Assembly (NCBI RefSeq): GCF_039522585.1
Contig: NZ_BAAADR010000002.1
Strand: one strand, 5' to 3'
Source of the DNA: Bisbaumannia salifodinae
Lineage (GTDB): Bacteria > Pseudomonadota > Gammaproteobacteria > Pseudomonadales > Halomonadaceae
Length of the DNA stretch: 64,000 nucleotides
Notes under the pieces: model-generated
What the model saw: the letters and a program-made list of their open reading frames with translations, nothing else
The model's database searches: none
What the model was told of the DNA's origin: nothing
Shown: one piece after another, positions 26,494-35,139 of the stretch
Numbering within the stretch: position 1 is the stretch's first letter
Layout: each line of letters opens with the position of its first letter
Translations under genes and position numbers: made by a program

Positions 26494-26522
26494 TTGACAA
26501 GGGCCCGATAACCACCTATCTT
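26494..26522 (+). promoter_or_regulatory. Promoter of the IclR and lower-pathway unit
   Basis: TTGACA, a 17-base spacer and TATCTT, followed 6 bases later by the shared operator. An additional TTGACA at 26468-26473 is upstream with no matching -10. Confidence 0.65.
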
Positions 26523-26528
26523 GGGTGT

Positions 26529-26561
26529 ATCAAATAATAAATCGTATTTCATATTTGAAAT
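26529..26561 (+). promoter_or_regulatory. Shared 33-bp operator, copy 3 (perfect palindrome)
   Basis: ATCAAATAATAAATCGT continues into ATTTCA-TATT-TGAAAT, a perfect inverted repeat. This copy is upstream of the IclR gene, suggesting autoregulation, and is the best sequence to define the binding motif. Confidence 0.75.
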
Positions 26562-26733
26562 TTGCCGAGGCGGGCCGCGAGGCCAGCCGAGACACCGGAC
26601 GAGATCGACTCTCCCGGGGCCATGGCCGCGGAAGCGACTCGAGGTGCCAGACGACCGAGGCGCGCAGACATGCCGCGCGATAGAGGCAGGGGTATGCTGG
26701 TACCCGAATGGCCAACCACGGAGAGCACGCCAA

Positions 26734-27546
26734 ATGAGCAATAAAGACGAGCGCAAATACCTGATCCCCGGCCTGGAGCGGGGCCTGACGATCCTGATGG
26801 AGCTGAGTCGCAGCCATCGCGAGATGAGCTTCGCCGAGATCGCCAAGCGGGTGGATATCCCCAAGGCCACCGCCTACCGGGCCATCCAGACCCTGGAGTA
26901 CATGGGCTTCCTGCGCCGTCACCCGACCACGGGTCACTACTCCCTGGGGGTCAATGTGCTGCGCCTGGGCTTCGAATACGTGGCCTCCCTGGACGTGGTG
27001 CAGGTGGGCCAGCCGGTGATCGAGTCGCTGCGTGATGCCACCGGCTGCTCCAGCCATATCGCCATCCGCGACGGCCAGGACGTCATCTACGTGGCCCGGG
27101 TCAGCGCCGCCAACGCCACGGTACGCCGGGTCAGCGTCGGCACCCGATTGCCGGTGCATCGCACCTCCCTGGGACGGATGCTGCTCACCGGGCTGAGTCG
27201 CGCGGAGTTCGAGGCCCTCTACCCGGATGACGAACTGCCGGATGCCAAGCCGGGCTCGCCGGACAGCCGCGAGGCACTGTGGGAACTGGTCCAGGAGGAT
27301 CGCCGGCGGGGCTATGTGGTGGCGGAGTCCTATTTCCAGTTCGGTATCTCCTCCATCGTCTACCCGATCTACAACGCCGACGGCGAGATCGAGGCGGTGG
27401 TCAGCATCATGGTGCCGGTGCACGAGATTCCCGCCGAGGAACGGGAGCGGCTGCGCGGTCATGTGGCCGAGGCCTCCGAGACCATCTCCGGCCTGTTGGG
27501 CCATCGGGGGGATGCCGCGGGACGAGGCCTGGGGCAGGAACACTAG
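26734..27546 (+). CDS. IclR-family transcriptional regulator of the catabolic block
   Basis: A 270-residue regulator. The winged helix covers about residues 10-70 (GLERGLTILMELSRSH, FAEIAKRVDIPKATAYRAI) and a GAF-like effector domain follows (VSVGTRLPVHRTSLGRMLL, ISSIVYPIYNADGEI). The start ATG has GGAGAG 8 bases upstream; the 172-base leader follows the shared operator. It is the most likely protein to bind the three 33-bp sites and so to control the oxygenase, hydroxylase and lower-pathway units. The effector is unknown. Confidence 0.9.
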   Translation: MSNKDERKYLIPGLERGLTILMELSRSHREMSFAEIAKRVDIPKATAYRAIQTLEYMGFLRRHPTTGHYSLGVNVLRLGFEYVASLDVVQVGQPVIESLRDATGCSSHIAIRDGQDVIYVARVSAANATVRRVSVGTRLPVHRTSLGRMLLTGLSRAEFEALYPDDELPDAKPGSPDSREALWELVQEDRRRGYVVAESYFQFGISSIVYPIYNADGEIEAVVSIMVPVHEIPAEERERLRGHVAEASETISGLLGHRGDAAGRGLGQEH

Positions 27547-27615
27547 ACGATATTCAGCGGTCCGGCCGACCGGGCCAGCGAAACAACCAGCGCGTCGAGG
27601 ACGCAGGAGAGAGCG

Positions 27616-28548
27616 ATGAGCATCGTGGGTATCGAAGAGTTGGAGTTCGGCGTCGAGGATCTAGAGGTCGCCAAGCGGTTCCTGGAAGACTTCGGCCTGA
27701 GCGCCGTGGGCAGTGACGCCCAGGGGCGGGACGCCTTCGAGACCCTCAACGGTGCCCGCCTCAGCGTGGCCGGCGTGGATCATCCCAGCCTGCCCGCCGC
27801 CTTCGAGGAGGGCTCCACCCTGCGTCGCATGACCTGGGGGGTGGCCGACAGCGAGGCCCTGGAGGCCCTCAAGGCGCGCCTGGCCGACCGGCCCGGCTAT
27901 GTCGACCAGGGCGATGCCATCCAGTGCACCGACCCCAACGGCATGACGGTGCGCATCCGCGTCACCGGCCTGCGCGATGTCCAGCTGGAGGTGACCCCGA
28001 TCAACCAGTGGGGCGATATGCGCCGGGTCGACGCGCCCAGCCCGGTCTACGAGCGGGCCACTCCGGCCTCCATCGGCCATGCGGTCTTCTTCGTCGACGA
28101 CCTGGAGGCCACCGAGGCCTTCTACCGCGACACCCTGGGTTTCGCCGTCTCCGACCGCTACACCGATCGCGCCGTCTTCCTGCGCATGCAGGCCCGGGGC
28201 GGCCACCACAATCTCTTCCTGCTCAAGCTGCCGCATCGCGGCCGGGGCCTCAATCACGTGGCCTTCACCGTGCGCGATATCCATGAGGTGATCGGCGGTG
28301 GCCTGGCCATGAACCGCAAGCAGTGGAGCACCTTCCTGGGCCCGGGCCGGCACCCGATCTCCTCCGCCTACTTCTGGTACGTGAACAGCCCCCTGGGCGG
28401 CGCCTTCGAGTACTACACCAACGAGGATTACCTCACCGAGGCCTGGGTGCCGCGGGAGATGCAGCACTCGTTGGAGTCCTTTACCGAGTGGGCCATCGAG
28501 GGCGGCATCGACGCCGAGACCCGCCGCCAGAAGAAGGCCGAGGCCTGA
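27616..28548 (+). CDS. VOC-superfamily extradiol-type ring-cleavage dioxygenase
   Basis: A 310-residue two-domain vicinal-oxygen-chelate protein of the size of type I extradiol dioxygenases. The C-terminal catalytic half contains all three expected Fe(II) ligands, H155 (SIGHAVFF), H214 (GLNHVAFTV) and E265 (GGAFEYYTNED). The N-terminal half has diverged. It would cleave a catechol-like ring next to the hydroxyls. It follows the IclR gene by 69 bases. A role on a hydroxylated heterocycle cannot be excluded. Confidence 0.85.
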   Translation: MSIVGIEELEFGVEDLEVAKRFLEDFGLSAVGSDAQGRDAFETLNGARLSVAGVDHPSLPAAFEEGSTLRRMTWGVADSEALEALKARLADRPGYVDQGDAIQCTDPNGMTVRIRVTGLRDVQLEVTPINQWGDMRRVDAPSPVYERATPASIGHAVFFVDDLEATEAFYRDTLGFAVSDRYTDRAVFLRMQARGGHHNLFLLKLPHRGRGLNHVAFTVRDIHEVIGGGLAMNRKQWSTFLGPGRHPISSAYFWYVNSPLGGAFEYYTNEDYLTEAWVPREMQHSLESFTEWAIEGGIDAETRRQKKAEA

Positions 28549-28838
28549 AGATTATTTCAGTCGATATAAATTAAAAACGACCCTGGCGAACAAGACCTAG
28601 TGAACTATAAGAGTACGACTCGATAGCGAGGCAATAAGGACCCCCGACACACTTATTCGAAAACGTTGAACTTCGATGACTGAATAAGTCGATTGCCGCT
28701 TTGTCGGCGATCACGGGGAAGCTTTGTCTCGAAAAACACGAGAGTGCGGTGAGCCAACACCCGAGTCGTCACTAGTTGACCCCCAGGGGTCGCGATATCC
28801 CGGAAACGTTCCGTGGACACCGACAAGAGGAAACGACG
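28549..28838 (+). other. 290-base non-coding gap inside the catabolic block
   Basis: This gap is AT-richer than its surroundings and holds several dyads: ACTTATTC with GAATAAGT at 28651-28689, GATTGCCG with CGGCGATC at about 28690-28711, and CTCG with CGAG around an A-run near 28728. No ORF with a ribosome-binding site was found. It may hold a separate promoter or a structured leader for the cupin operon. The 33-bp operator is absent. Confidence 0.4.
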
Positions 28839-29360
28839 ATGTCAGAGATGCTCGAAACCTGGAAGAAGCCCGGCGACCTCTCCTTCCAAGAGTGGATGGA
28901 AACCCGCGTGGCTCGCTTCAAGGGACGCAAGTATGACTGGAACGCCCTGAAGTTCCAGGCCGATTACGATCCCAAGTATCGCCGTGCCCAGATGCGTTAT
29001 ATCGGCACCGGCGCCACCGGCGTCAAGGCGGACACCAATACCATCCCCGCCGAGCACTTCACCTTCTCCACCATGGTGCTGCCGTCCAAGTGCGAAGGGC
29101 CGCTGCATGTGCATGACGACGTGGAGGAAGTCTTCTTCGTGCTCAAGGGCACCATCACCCTCTTCCTCAAGGACGGCGACGACACCATGGAGACGGTGCT
29201 CGAGGAGCGCGACGTCATCTCCATTCCGCCGCGTATCTATCGGGGGCTGTTCAACCACGGCGAGGAAGAGGCGCTGATGTGCGTGATGCTGGGGACGAAC
29301 AAGCCGCAGATTCCCACCTATCCGGAGGATCACCCCCTCTCCAAGGTCAAGCGCAACTAA
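28839..29360 (+). CDS. Cupin-domain protein
   Basis: A 173-residue single-cupin protein. The first cupin motif gives metal ligands H90, H92 and E96 or E97 (GPLHVHDDVEEVFFVLKG), and the second gives H140. The N-terminal 60 residues are helical and family-specific. Cupins in catabolic clusters act as dioxygenases, isomerases or decarboxylases; none can be chosen here. The start has AGAGGA 9 bases upstream and the next gene follows after 31 bases. Confidence 0.8.
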   Translation: MSEMLETWKKPGDLSFQEWMETRVARFKGRKYDWNALKFQADYDPKYRRAQMRYIGTGATGVKADTNTIPAEHFTFSTMVLPSKCEGPLHVHDDVEEVFFVLKGTITLFLKDGDDTMETVLEERDVISIPPRIYRGLFNHGEEEALMCVMLGTNKPQIPTYPEDHPLSKVKRN

Positions 29361-29391
29361 ACCCGCTATCGGCTACCCGAGGAGGACCACC

Positions 29392-30225
29392 GTGGACGCC
29401 AAACGCCTCAACCTCGACAGCGGAGCCCAGTGCTATCGCGAGCAGGCGCGGCCCGAGCCGGCCCCGACCCTGGTGCTGCTGCACGGCATCAGCTCCGGCG
29501 CCGGTTCCTGGGCGAAGCTCGCCGCGCACTTGCCCGGCTATCGCCTGCTGGCCTGGGACGCCCCGGGCTATGGCGACAGCCAGGCCCTGGCGAAGGAGGC
29601 GCCCAGCGCCGCCGACTATGCCGAGCGCCTGGAGGCCTGGCTGGCCGGGCTCGGCATCGAGCGCTGCGTGCTGGTGGGCCACTCCCTGGGAGCCATGATG
29701 GCCGGGGCCGCCCTGGCGGCCTACCCGAACCGGTTGGCCGGGGTGGTGCTGGCGGACCCGGCCCAGGGCTACGGCGATGCCGATGCGGCCAAGCGCGACG
29801 AGGTCTACCGCAGCCGCTGGACCCAGCTCGAGGCCCAGGGCCATGGCGCCTATGCCAGGGCCCGGGCGCCGCGGTTGCTGCGCGAGGGCGCCGACCCGGC
29901 GGATATCGCCCGGGTCGAGGCGGAGATGGGCAAGCTCCAGGTGGCGGGCTTCGCCCAGGCCGGCTGGATGCTCGCCAATGATCAACTGGGCGATTACCTG
30001 GCGGCGACGCCGGCGGTGCCGACCCTGGTGGTGTGCGGCGACGAGGATCGCATCACCCCGCCGGAGGATGCCCGGGCCCTGGCCAGCCGCCTGGGGCTGC
30101 CCTACCGGGATATCCCGCGGGCCGGCCACGCCAGTTATATCGACGCCCCCGCGACCTTCGCCGCCGCCCTCGACGACTTCGCTCGCCCGCTGCTCGGCGC
30201 GGCGGCCGCCCCCGAGATTTCCTAG
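29392..30225 (+). CDS. Alpha/beta hydrolase
   Basis: A 277-residue alpha/beta-fold hydrolase with the oxyanion segment LLHGISSGAGSW (29-40) and nucleophile S98 in GHSLG. The GDEDRITPPEDA segment supplies the acid and AGHASYIDAP the catalytic histidine. It starts at GTG after a strong GAGGAGG site. Downstream of a ring-cleavage dioxygenase such enzymes hydrolyse meta-cleavage products; NicD-type deformylases are an alternative. Confidence 0.88.
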   Translation: MDAKRLNLDSGAQCYREQARPEPAPTLVLLHGISSGAGSWAKLAAHLPGYRLLAWDAPGYGDSQALAKEAPSAADYAERLEAWLAGLGIERCVLVGHSLGAMMAGAALAAYPNRLAGVVLADPAQGYGDADAAKRDEVYRSRWTQLEAQGHGAYARARAPRLLREGADPADIARVEAEMGKLQVAGFAQAGWMLANDQLGDYLAATPAVPTLVVCGDEDRITPPEDARALASRLGLPYRDIPRAGHASYIDAPATFAAALDDFARPLLGAAAAPEIS

Positions 30226-30234
30226 GAGAGTCCC

Positions 30235-31029
30235 ATGAGTTTCCTGATCGAACGACGCGTCGCCGTGGTCACCGGCGGTTCCTCCGGCATCGGCCTGGAG
30301 GCGGTGCGCCTGCTGCTGGCCCAGGGTGCCCGGGTGGCCTTCTGTGGCCGCAATCGCGAGCGCCTCGCCGCCGCCGAGGCCGAGCTGCGCGCGGCCTACC
30401 CCGAGGCCGAACTGCTGAGCCAGGCCTGCGATGTGCTGGACGAGGCCTCCTGCGCCGATTTCGCCGCCGCGGTGGCCGAGCGCTTCGGCGGCGCCGATAT
30501 GCTGATCGCCAACGCCGGCCAGGGCTATGTGGCCCACTACGACGACACGCCGAAGGAGGCCTGGCTCTCCGAGGCCAACCTCAAGCTGTTCGGGGTGATC
30601 AACCCGCTGAACGCCTTCCGCGGCCAGCTGGCGGCCTCCGAGATCGGCTCCCTGACCTGCGTCAACTCCCTGCTGGCGCTGCAGCCGGAGCCACACATGA
30701 TCGCCACCTCGGCGGCCCGGGCGGCGCTGCTCAACCTGACCCATTCGCTCGCCCACGAGCTGATCGACGAGGGCATCCGCGTCAACTCCATCCTGCTGGG
30801 CATGGTGGAGTCGGGCCAGTGGCGGCGCCGCTTCGAGGCCCGCGACGACCCGTCGTTGAGCTGGGAGCAGTGGATCGCCGGCATCGCCACCAAACGCGGC
30901 ATCCCCATGAAGCGCCTGGGGCGCCCCGAGGAGCCGGCCCGCGCTCTGGTGTTCCTGGCCTCGCCCCTGGCCTCCTTTACCACCGGCGCCGCCCTGGACG
31001 TCTCCGGTGGCTTTAACCACCACCTTTAA
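30235..31029 (+). CDS. SDR-family protein lacking the YxxxK catalytic pair
   Basis: A 264-residue protein with a normal cofactor motif TGGSSGIG (13-20), NAG at 93-95 and S145. The segment that should read Y-x-x-x-K is T158-S-A-A-R162, followed by the usual AALLNLTHSLA. Loss of both tyrosine and lysine means a standard dehydrogenase mechanism is unlikely. It could be a binding protein, a lyase-like variant or use other residues. It follows the hydrolase by 9 bases. Confidence 0.82.
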   Translation: MSFLIERRVAVVTGGSSGIGLEAVRLLLAQGARVAFCGRNRERLAAAEAELRAAYPEAELLSQACDVLDEASCADFAAAVAERFGGADMLIANAGQGYVAHYDDTPKEAWLSEANLKLFGVINPLNAFRGQLAASEIGSLTCVNSLLALQPEPHMIATSAARAALLNLTHSLAHELIDEGIRVNSILLGMVESGQWRRRFEARDDPSLSWEQWIAGIATKRGIPMKRLGRPEEPARALVFLASPLASFTTGAALDVSGGFNHHL

Positions 31030-31047
31030 GCCGAGGATTCCCTCCCC

Positions 31048-31845
31048 ATGACGACCAAGCGTTTGATGATTATCGGTTACGGGGCCATGGCCCGGGAAGT
31101 GCACCGGCTGCTGCCGGCCGGGCTGACGCTCGCCTGGGTGGTGGTGCCCGAGGCCCAGGTCGCCGCTACCCGCGAGCTGCTGGGCGATGGCGTCGAGGTG
31201 CTGAGTCGCGTCGACGACTGTCAGGCCCGCCCCGACCTGGTCGTTGAGTGCGCCGGCCAGCCGGGCCTGGCCGAGCATGGCGAGGCGGTGCTCTCCCGGG
31301 GCCTGACCCTGGCTATCGTGGCCACCGGCGCCCTGGCCGACGAGGGGCTCTATGGCCGCCTGCGCCAGGCCGCCGAACGCGGCGACGGGCGCATGCTGGT
31401 GCTCTCCGGCGCCGTGGCCGGCATGGATGGCCTGGCCGCGGCCCGGGAGGGCGGCCTCGACAGCGTCACCTACGAGGCCTGCAAGGCCCCCAAGAGCTGG
31501 AAGGGTAGTCATGCCGAGCAACTGGTGGACCTGGATGCCCTGACCGAGGCGACGGTCTTCTACGAGGGCACCGCCGGCGAGGCCGCGCGCCTCTTCCCGG
31601 CCAACGCCAATGTGGCGGCCACCATCGCCCTGGCCGGTATCGGCATGCAGGCCACCACCGTGCGCCTCACCGCCGACCCGGCGGCGAGCCGCAATACCCA
31701 TCGCATCCATGCCCAGGGACGCTTCGGCGAGTTCCGTATCGAGCTCAATGGCCGGCCCCTGGAGAGCAACCCCAAGACCTCGATGCTCGCCGCCCTGTCG
31801 GTGGTCCGCGCCTGTCGCCAGGTGCTGGACCCGGTGACGGTGTGA
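31048..31845 (+). CDS. Aspartate-dehydrogenase-like NAD(P)-dependent oxidoreductase
   Basis: A 265-residue protein of the L-aspartate dehydrogenase (NadX/DUF108) family with the nucleotide motif IIGYGAMA (8-15) and ECAGQPGL. The C-terminal catalytic region has ATGALADEGL and SRNTHRIHAQG, where the histidine is probably catalytic. In NAD synthesis the enzyme makes iminoaspartate, but no nadA/nadC gene is nearby. Within this block it more likely reduces or oxidises a nitrogen-bearing intermediate such as an imine or amino acid. Confidence 0.82.
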   Translation: MTTKRLMIIGYGAMAREVHRLLPAGLTLAWVVVPEAQVAATRELLGDGVEVLSRVDDCQARPDLVVECAGQPGLAEHGEAVLSRGLTLAIVATGALADEGLYGRLRQAAERGDGRMLVLSGAVAGMDGLAAAREGGLDSVTYEACKAPKSWKGSHAEQLVDLDALTEATVFYEGTAGEAARLFPANANVAATIALAGIGMQATTVRLTADPAASRNTHRIHAQGRFGEFRIELNGRPLESNPKTSMLAALSVVRACRQVLDPVTV

Positions 31846-31862
31846 GCGAAAGGAGCACTCCC

Positions 31863-33329
31863 ATGACGCAACCGATCTTTATCGCCGGCGAATGGCGCCA
31901 GGGCCGCGGCGACCCCATGGCCTCGGTCTTCCCCGCCGATGGCTCCGTGACCGCCCGGCTCCACGCCGCCAGCCTCGAGGACGTGGCCGAGGCCATCGAG
32001 GCCGCCGACGCCGCCTGGCGTCGCCCCGAGTGGCGCGACCTGGTGCCCCACCAGCGCGCCAGCATCCTCTACCGGGTGAGCCAGTTGATCGAGTCGCGTC
32101 TCGAGGAGCTGGCCGCCCTGCAGACCCGCGACAATGGCAAGCCCCTGGCCGAGACCCGCGCCCTGGTGGCCAGTGCCGCCGGCACCGCCCGCTATTTCGC
32201 CGCCGCCTGCGAGACCCTGGAGGGCGAGCTGCCCACCCCGCGCAGCGGTGAGCTGATGACCCTGAGCACCTACGAGCCGCTGGGGGTGATCGCCGCCATC
32301 ACTCCCTGGAACTCGCCCATCGCCAGCGAGATGCAGAAGATCGCCCCGGCGCTCGCCGCCGGCAATGCGGTGGTGGTCAAGCCCGCCGAGGCGACGCCGC
32401 TGCTGGCCCTCAAGCTGGCCGAGCTGTTCGAGGAGGCTGGCCTGCCCAAGGGGCTGCTCAGCGTGCTGCCGGGTCGCGGTCGGGTGATCGGCGAGGCCAT
32501 CGTGCGCCACCCCAAGGTGCGCAAGATCTCCTTCACCGGCGGTACCAGCACCGGCCGCCACCTGGCGCATATCGCCGCCGATAAGCTGATCGGTACCTCC
32601 CTGGAGCTGGGCGGCAAGTCGCCGACCATCGTCTGCGAGGACGCCGACCTGGAGGAGGCCGCCCAGGGCATCGCCTACGGCATCTTCAGCTCCGCCGGCC
32701 AGGCCTGCATCGCCGGTTCGCGCCTCTTTATCCCGCGTCGTCGCTACGACGAGGTGATGAATCGGCTGCTGGAGATCACCCGGGGCCTGCGCATCGGTCA
32801 CCCCGAGACCCCGGGCACCCACCTGGGACCGCTGATCAGCCCGGCCCATCGCGATAGCGTGGCCGCCTACGTCGACCAGGCCCGCGCCGAGGGCGGCCGG
32901 GTATTGTGCGGCGGAAAAGCACCGGATGCCCCCGAGCTGGCCGATGGCAGTTACTACCTGCCGACCATCATCGCGGGGCTGGCCCACGACAGCGCCGCCT
33001 GCCAGGAGGAGATCTTCGGTCCGGTGCTGGTGGCGCTGCCCTATGACGACGAGGACGAACTGGTGGGGCTGGCCAACGACAACGTCTTCGGCCTGGCCGC
33101 CGGCATCTGGACCGCCGACTACCGCCGCGCCCTGCGCCTGGCCGCGCGGCTGGAGGCGGGCACGGTGTGGATCAACACCTACAAGAAGTTCGCCATCTCG
33201 ACCCCCTTCGGCGGCTTCAAGGAGAGCGGCCTGGGGCGCGAGAAAGGGCGCCAGGGCATCCAGGCCTATATGCAGCAGAAGAGCCTCTACCTGGGACTCG
33301 GCACCGCCCCCATGGGCTGGGCCAACTGA
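31863..33329 (+). CDS. NAD(P)+-dependent aldehyde dehydrogenase
   Basis: A 488-residue aldehyde dehydrogenase. N150 (TPWN), E248 (LELGGKSP) and the nucleophile C282 (SSAGQACIAGSR) are all present. The start is the ATG after AAAGGAG; the frame opens seven codons earlier over the end of the previous gene. In meta-cleavage pathways this family oxidises semialdehydes to acids, the likely role here. It is followed by a thiamine-diphosphate enzyme after 34 bases. Confidence 0.92.
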   Translation: MTQPIFIAGEWRQGRGDPMASVFPADGSVTARLHAASLEDVAEAIEAADAAWRRPEWRDLVPHQRASILYRVSQLIESRLEELAALQTRDNGKPLAETRALVASAAGTARYFAAACETLEGELPTPRSGELMTLSTYEPLGVIAAITPWNSPIASEMQKIAPALAAGNAVVVKPAEATPLLALKLAELFEEAGLPKGLLSVLPGRGRVIGEAIVRHPKVRKISFTGGTSTGRHLAHIAADKLIGTSLELGGKSPTIVCEDADLEEAAQGIAYGIFSSAGQACIAGSRLFIPRRRYDEVMNRLLEITRGLRIGHPETPGTHLGPLISPAHRDSVAAYVDQARAEGGRVLCGGKAPDAPELADGSYYLPTIIAGLAHDSAACQEEIFGPVLVALPYDDEDELVGLANDNVFGLAAGIWTADYRRALRLAARLEAGTVWINTYKKFAISTPFGGFKESGLGREKGRQGIQAYMQQKSLYLGLGTAPMGWAN

Positions 33330-33363
33330 CGCCGCGCCGGCAACCACAATAAAGGAAGTCACC

Positions 33364-34995
33364 ATGAGCACTATCACCGTCGGCGAAGCGATCGCCCGTA
33401 CCCTCGAAGCCTATGCGGTCTCCGCCGTCTATGGCGTGATCTCCATCCATAACCTGCCGATCGCCGACGCCATCGGCCGCCGCGACAAGGTCCGCTTCGT
33501 GCCGGCCCGCGGCGAGGCGGGCTCGGTGACCATGGCCGACGCCCATACCCGGGTGGGCAGCCTGGGCGTGGCCCTGACCAGCACCGGCGCCGGCGCCGGC
33601 AACGCCATCGGCGCCCTGCTCGAGGCCCTCAACGCCGGTACCCCGCTGCTGCATATCACCGGCCAGGTGGAGAAGGATTACCTGGACCGGGACGCCGGCT
33701 TTATCCACGAGACCAAGGATCAGCTGACCTTCCTCAAGGCCAGCTCCAAGGCTGCCTATCGGGTCTGCACCCCAGAGCAGGCGGTGCCCCTGCTGCACCG
33801 CGCCATCCGCGAGGCGATGACCCTGCCGCGGGGCCCGGTGAGCCTGGAGATCCCCATCGATATCCAGGCCAGCCCGGTCGAGTGGCTGGAGACGGCACCA
33901 GTGGCGCCGGCCACCCCGGCCCCGGTGAGCGACGCCGAGATCGACGCCCTGGCCGAGCGCCTCAAGGCGGCCAAGCGCCCGCTGCTGTGGATCGGCGGTG
34001 GCACCCTGGAGGCCGGGGACGCCGTCAGGCGTCTGGCGGATGCCGGTATCCCGGTGGTCTCCAGCACCCATGCCCGGGGCGTGTTGCCCGACAACCATCC
34101 GCGCAGCCTGCGCGCCTTCCATAATGCCGCCTCGGTGGAGGCGCTGTTCGCCGAGAGCGACCTGATGCTGGTGGCAGGCTCCAGGCTGCGCAGCAACGAG
34201 ACCAAGACCTACTCCGTCGAGCTGCCGCGGCCCCTGGTGCAGATCGATATCGATCCCGCCGCCGCCCACCGCAACTACCGGGCCGACGCCTTCCTGTGCG
34301 GCGACTGCGGCGATGTGCTGACGCGCCTGGCCGAGCGCCTCGAGGGCCGCGAGCCGGATGCCGCCTATGACGCCGCCGTGGCCGAGGCGGTGCAGCAGGC
34401 CGAGCAGGCCCTGCGCACCCAGGTGGGCGAGTACGCCAAGCTCAGCGATGCGGTACGCGCCGCCCTGCCCGAGGACGGCATCTTCGTGCGCGATATCACC
34501 GTCTCCGGCAGCACCTGGGGCAGCCGCCTGCTGCCCATCCAGCGTCCGCTGACCAATATCCACTCCCTGGCCGGGGCCATCGGCCTGGGCCTGGCCCACG
34601 GCATCGGCTGTGCCGTGGCCCAGCCCGAGCGCAAGGTGGTCACCCTGGTCGGCGATGGTGGCCTGGCGCTGGGCGTCGGCGAGCTGGCGACGATGGCCCA
34701 GGAGAACCTGGACATGGTGCTGGTGGTGATGAACGACGGCGGCTACGGGGTGATGCGTGGCATCCAGGAGAAGTATTTCGAAGGGCGCCAGTACTACAAC
34801 GAGTTGCATACCCCGGACTTCCAGCAGTTGGCCGATGCCATGGGCATCAAGCGCTGGAAGGTCAGTCACGGCGATGACTTCGCCGCGGTGCTGGCCGAGG
34901 CGGTGAATTATGCCGGGCCGGCCCTGGTCGAGGTGGATATGCCCAGCGTCGGCGAACTGAAGTTCTCCGGCCCGCCCCAGAAAAAACTCTATTGA
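33364..34995 (+). CDS. Thiamine-diphosphate-dependent enzyme (acetolactate synthase / decarboxylase-like)
   Basis: A 543-residue three-domain ThDP enzyme. The cofactor-activating glutamate is E51 (ARGEAGSVTMADAH) and the C-terminal pyrophosphate site is GDGGLALG from residue 430, ending in NDGGYG. The family includes decarboxylases, carboligases and hydrolases acting on 2-oxo acids. In this block it may decarboxylate a 2-oxo acid product. It is the last gene before a hairpin. Confidence 0.88.
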   Translation: MSTITVGEAIARTLEAYAVSAVYGVISIHNLPIADAIGRRDKVRFVPARGEAGSVTMADAHTRVGSLGVALTSTGAGAGNAIGALLEALNAGTPLLHITGQVEKDYLDRDAGFIHETKDQLTFLKASSKAAYRVCTPEQAVPLLHRAIREAMTLPRGPVSLEIPIDIQASPVEWLETAPVAPATPAPVSDAEIDALAERLKAAKRPLLWIGGGTLEAGDAVRRLADAGIPVVSSTHARGVLPDNHPRSLRAFHNAASVEALFAESDLMLVAGSRLRSNETKTYSVELPRPLVQIDIDPAAAHRNYRADAFLCGDCGDVLTRLAERLEGREPDAAYDAAVAEAVQQAEQALRTQVGEYAKLSDAVRAALPEDGIFVRDITVSGSTWGSRLLPIQRPLTNIHSLAGAIGLGLAHGIGCAVAQPERKVVTLVGDGGLALGVGELATMAQENLDMVLVVMNDGGYGVMRGIQEKYFEGRQYYNELHTPDFQQLADAMGIKRWKVSHGDDFAAVLAEAVNYAGPALVEVDMPSVGELKFSGPPQKKLY

Positions 34996-35011
34996 TGATT
35001 TAGCCAGGTTA

Positions 35012-35039
35012 AGCCACCGGAAGACTCACTGCGGTGGCT
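35012..35039 (+). terminator. Hairpin after the ThDP enzyme gene
   Basis: AGCCACCG and CGGTGGCT pair across 12 bases, 17 bases after the stop. It may end or attenuate the lower-pathway unit before the porin gene, which has a separate 100-base AT-rich upstream region. Confidence 0.5.
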
Positions 35040-35139
35040 AGACACTCCCCGCGAGCTTGATGGAGGTAAAACAACAATAACGACTCGGTTAATAGCAGAA
35101 CAACAGTGCTTATTACTCATCATTAAAGGGATAACTTCA

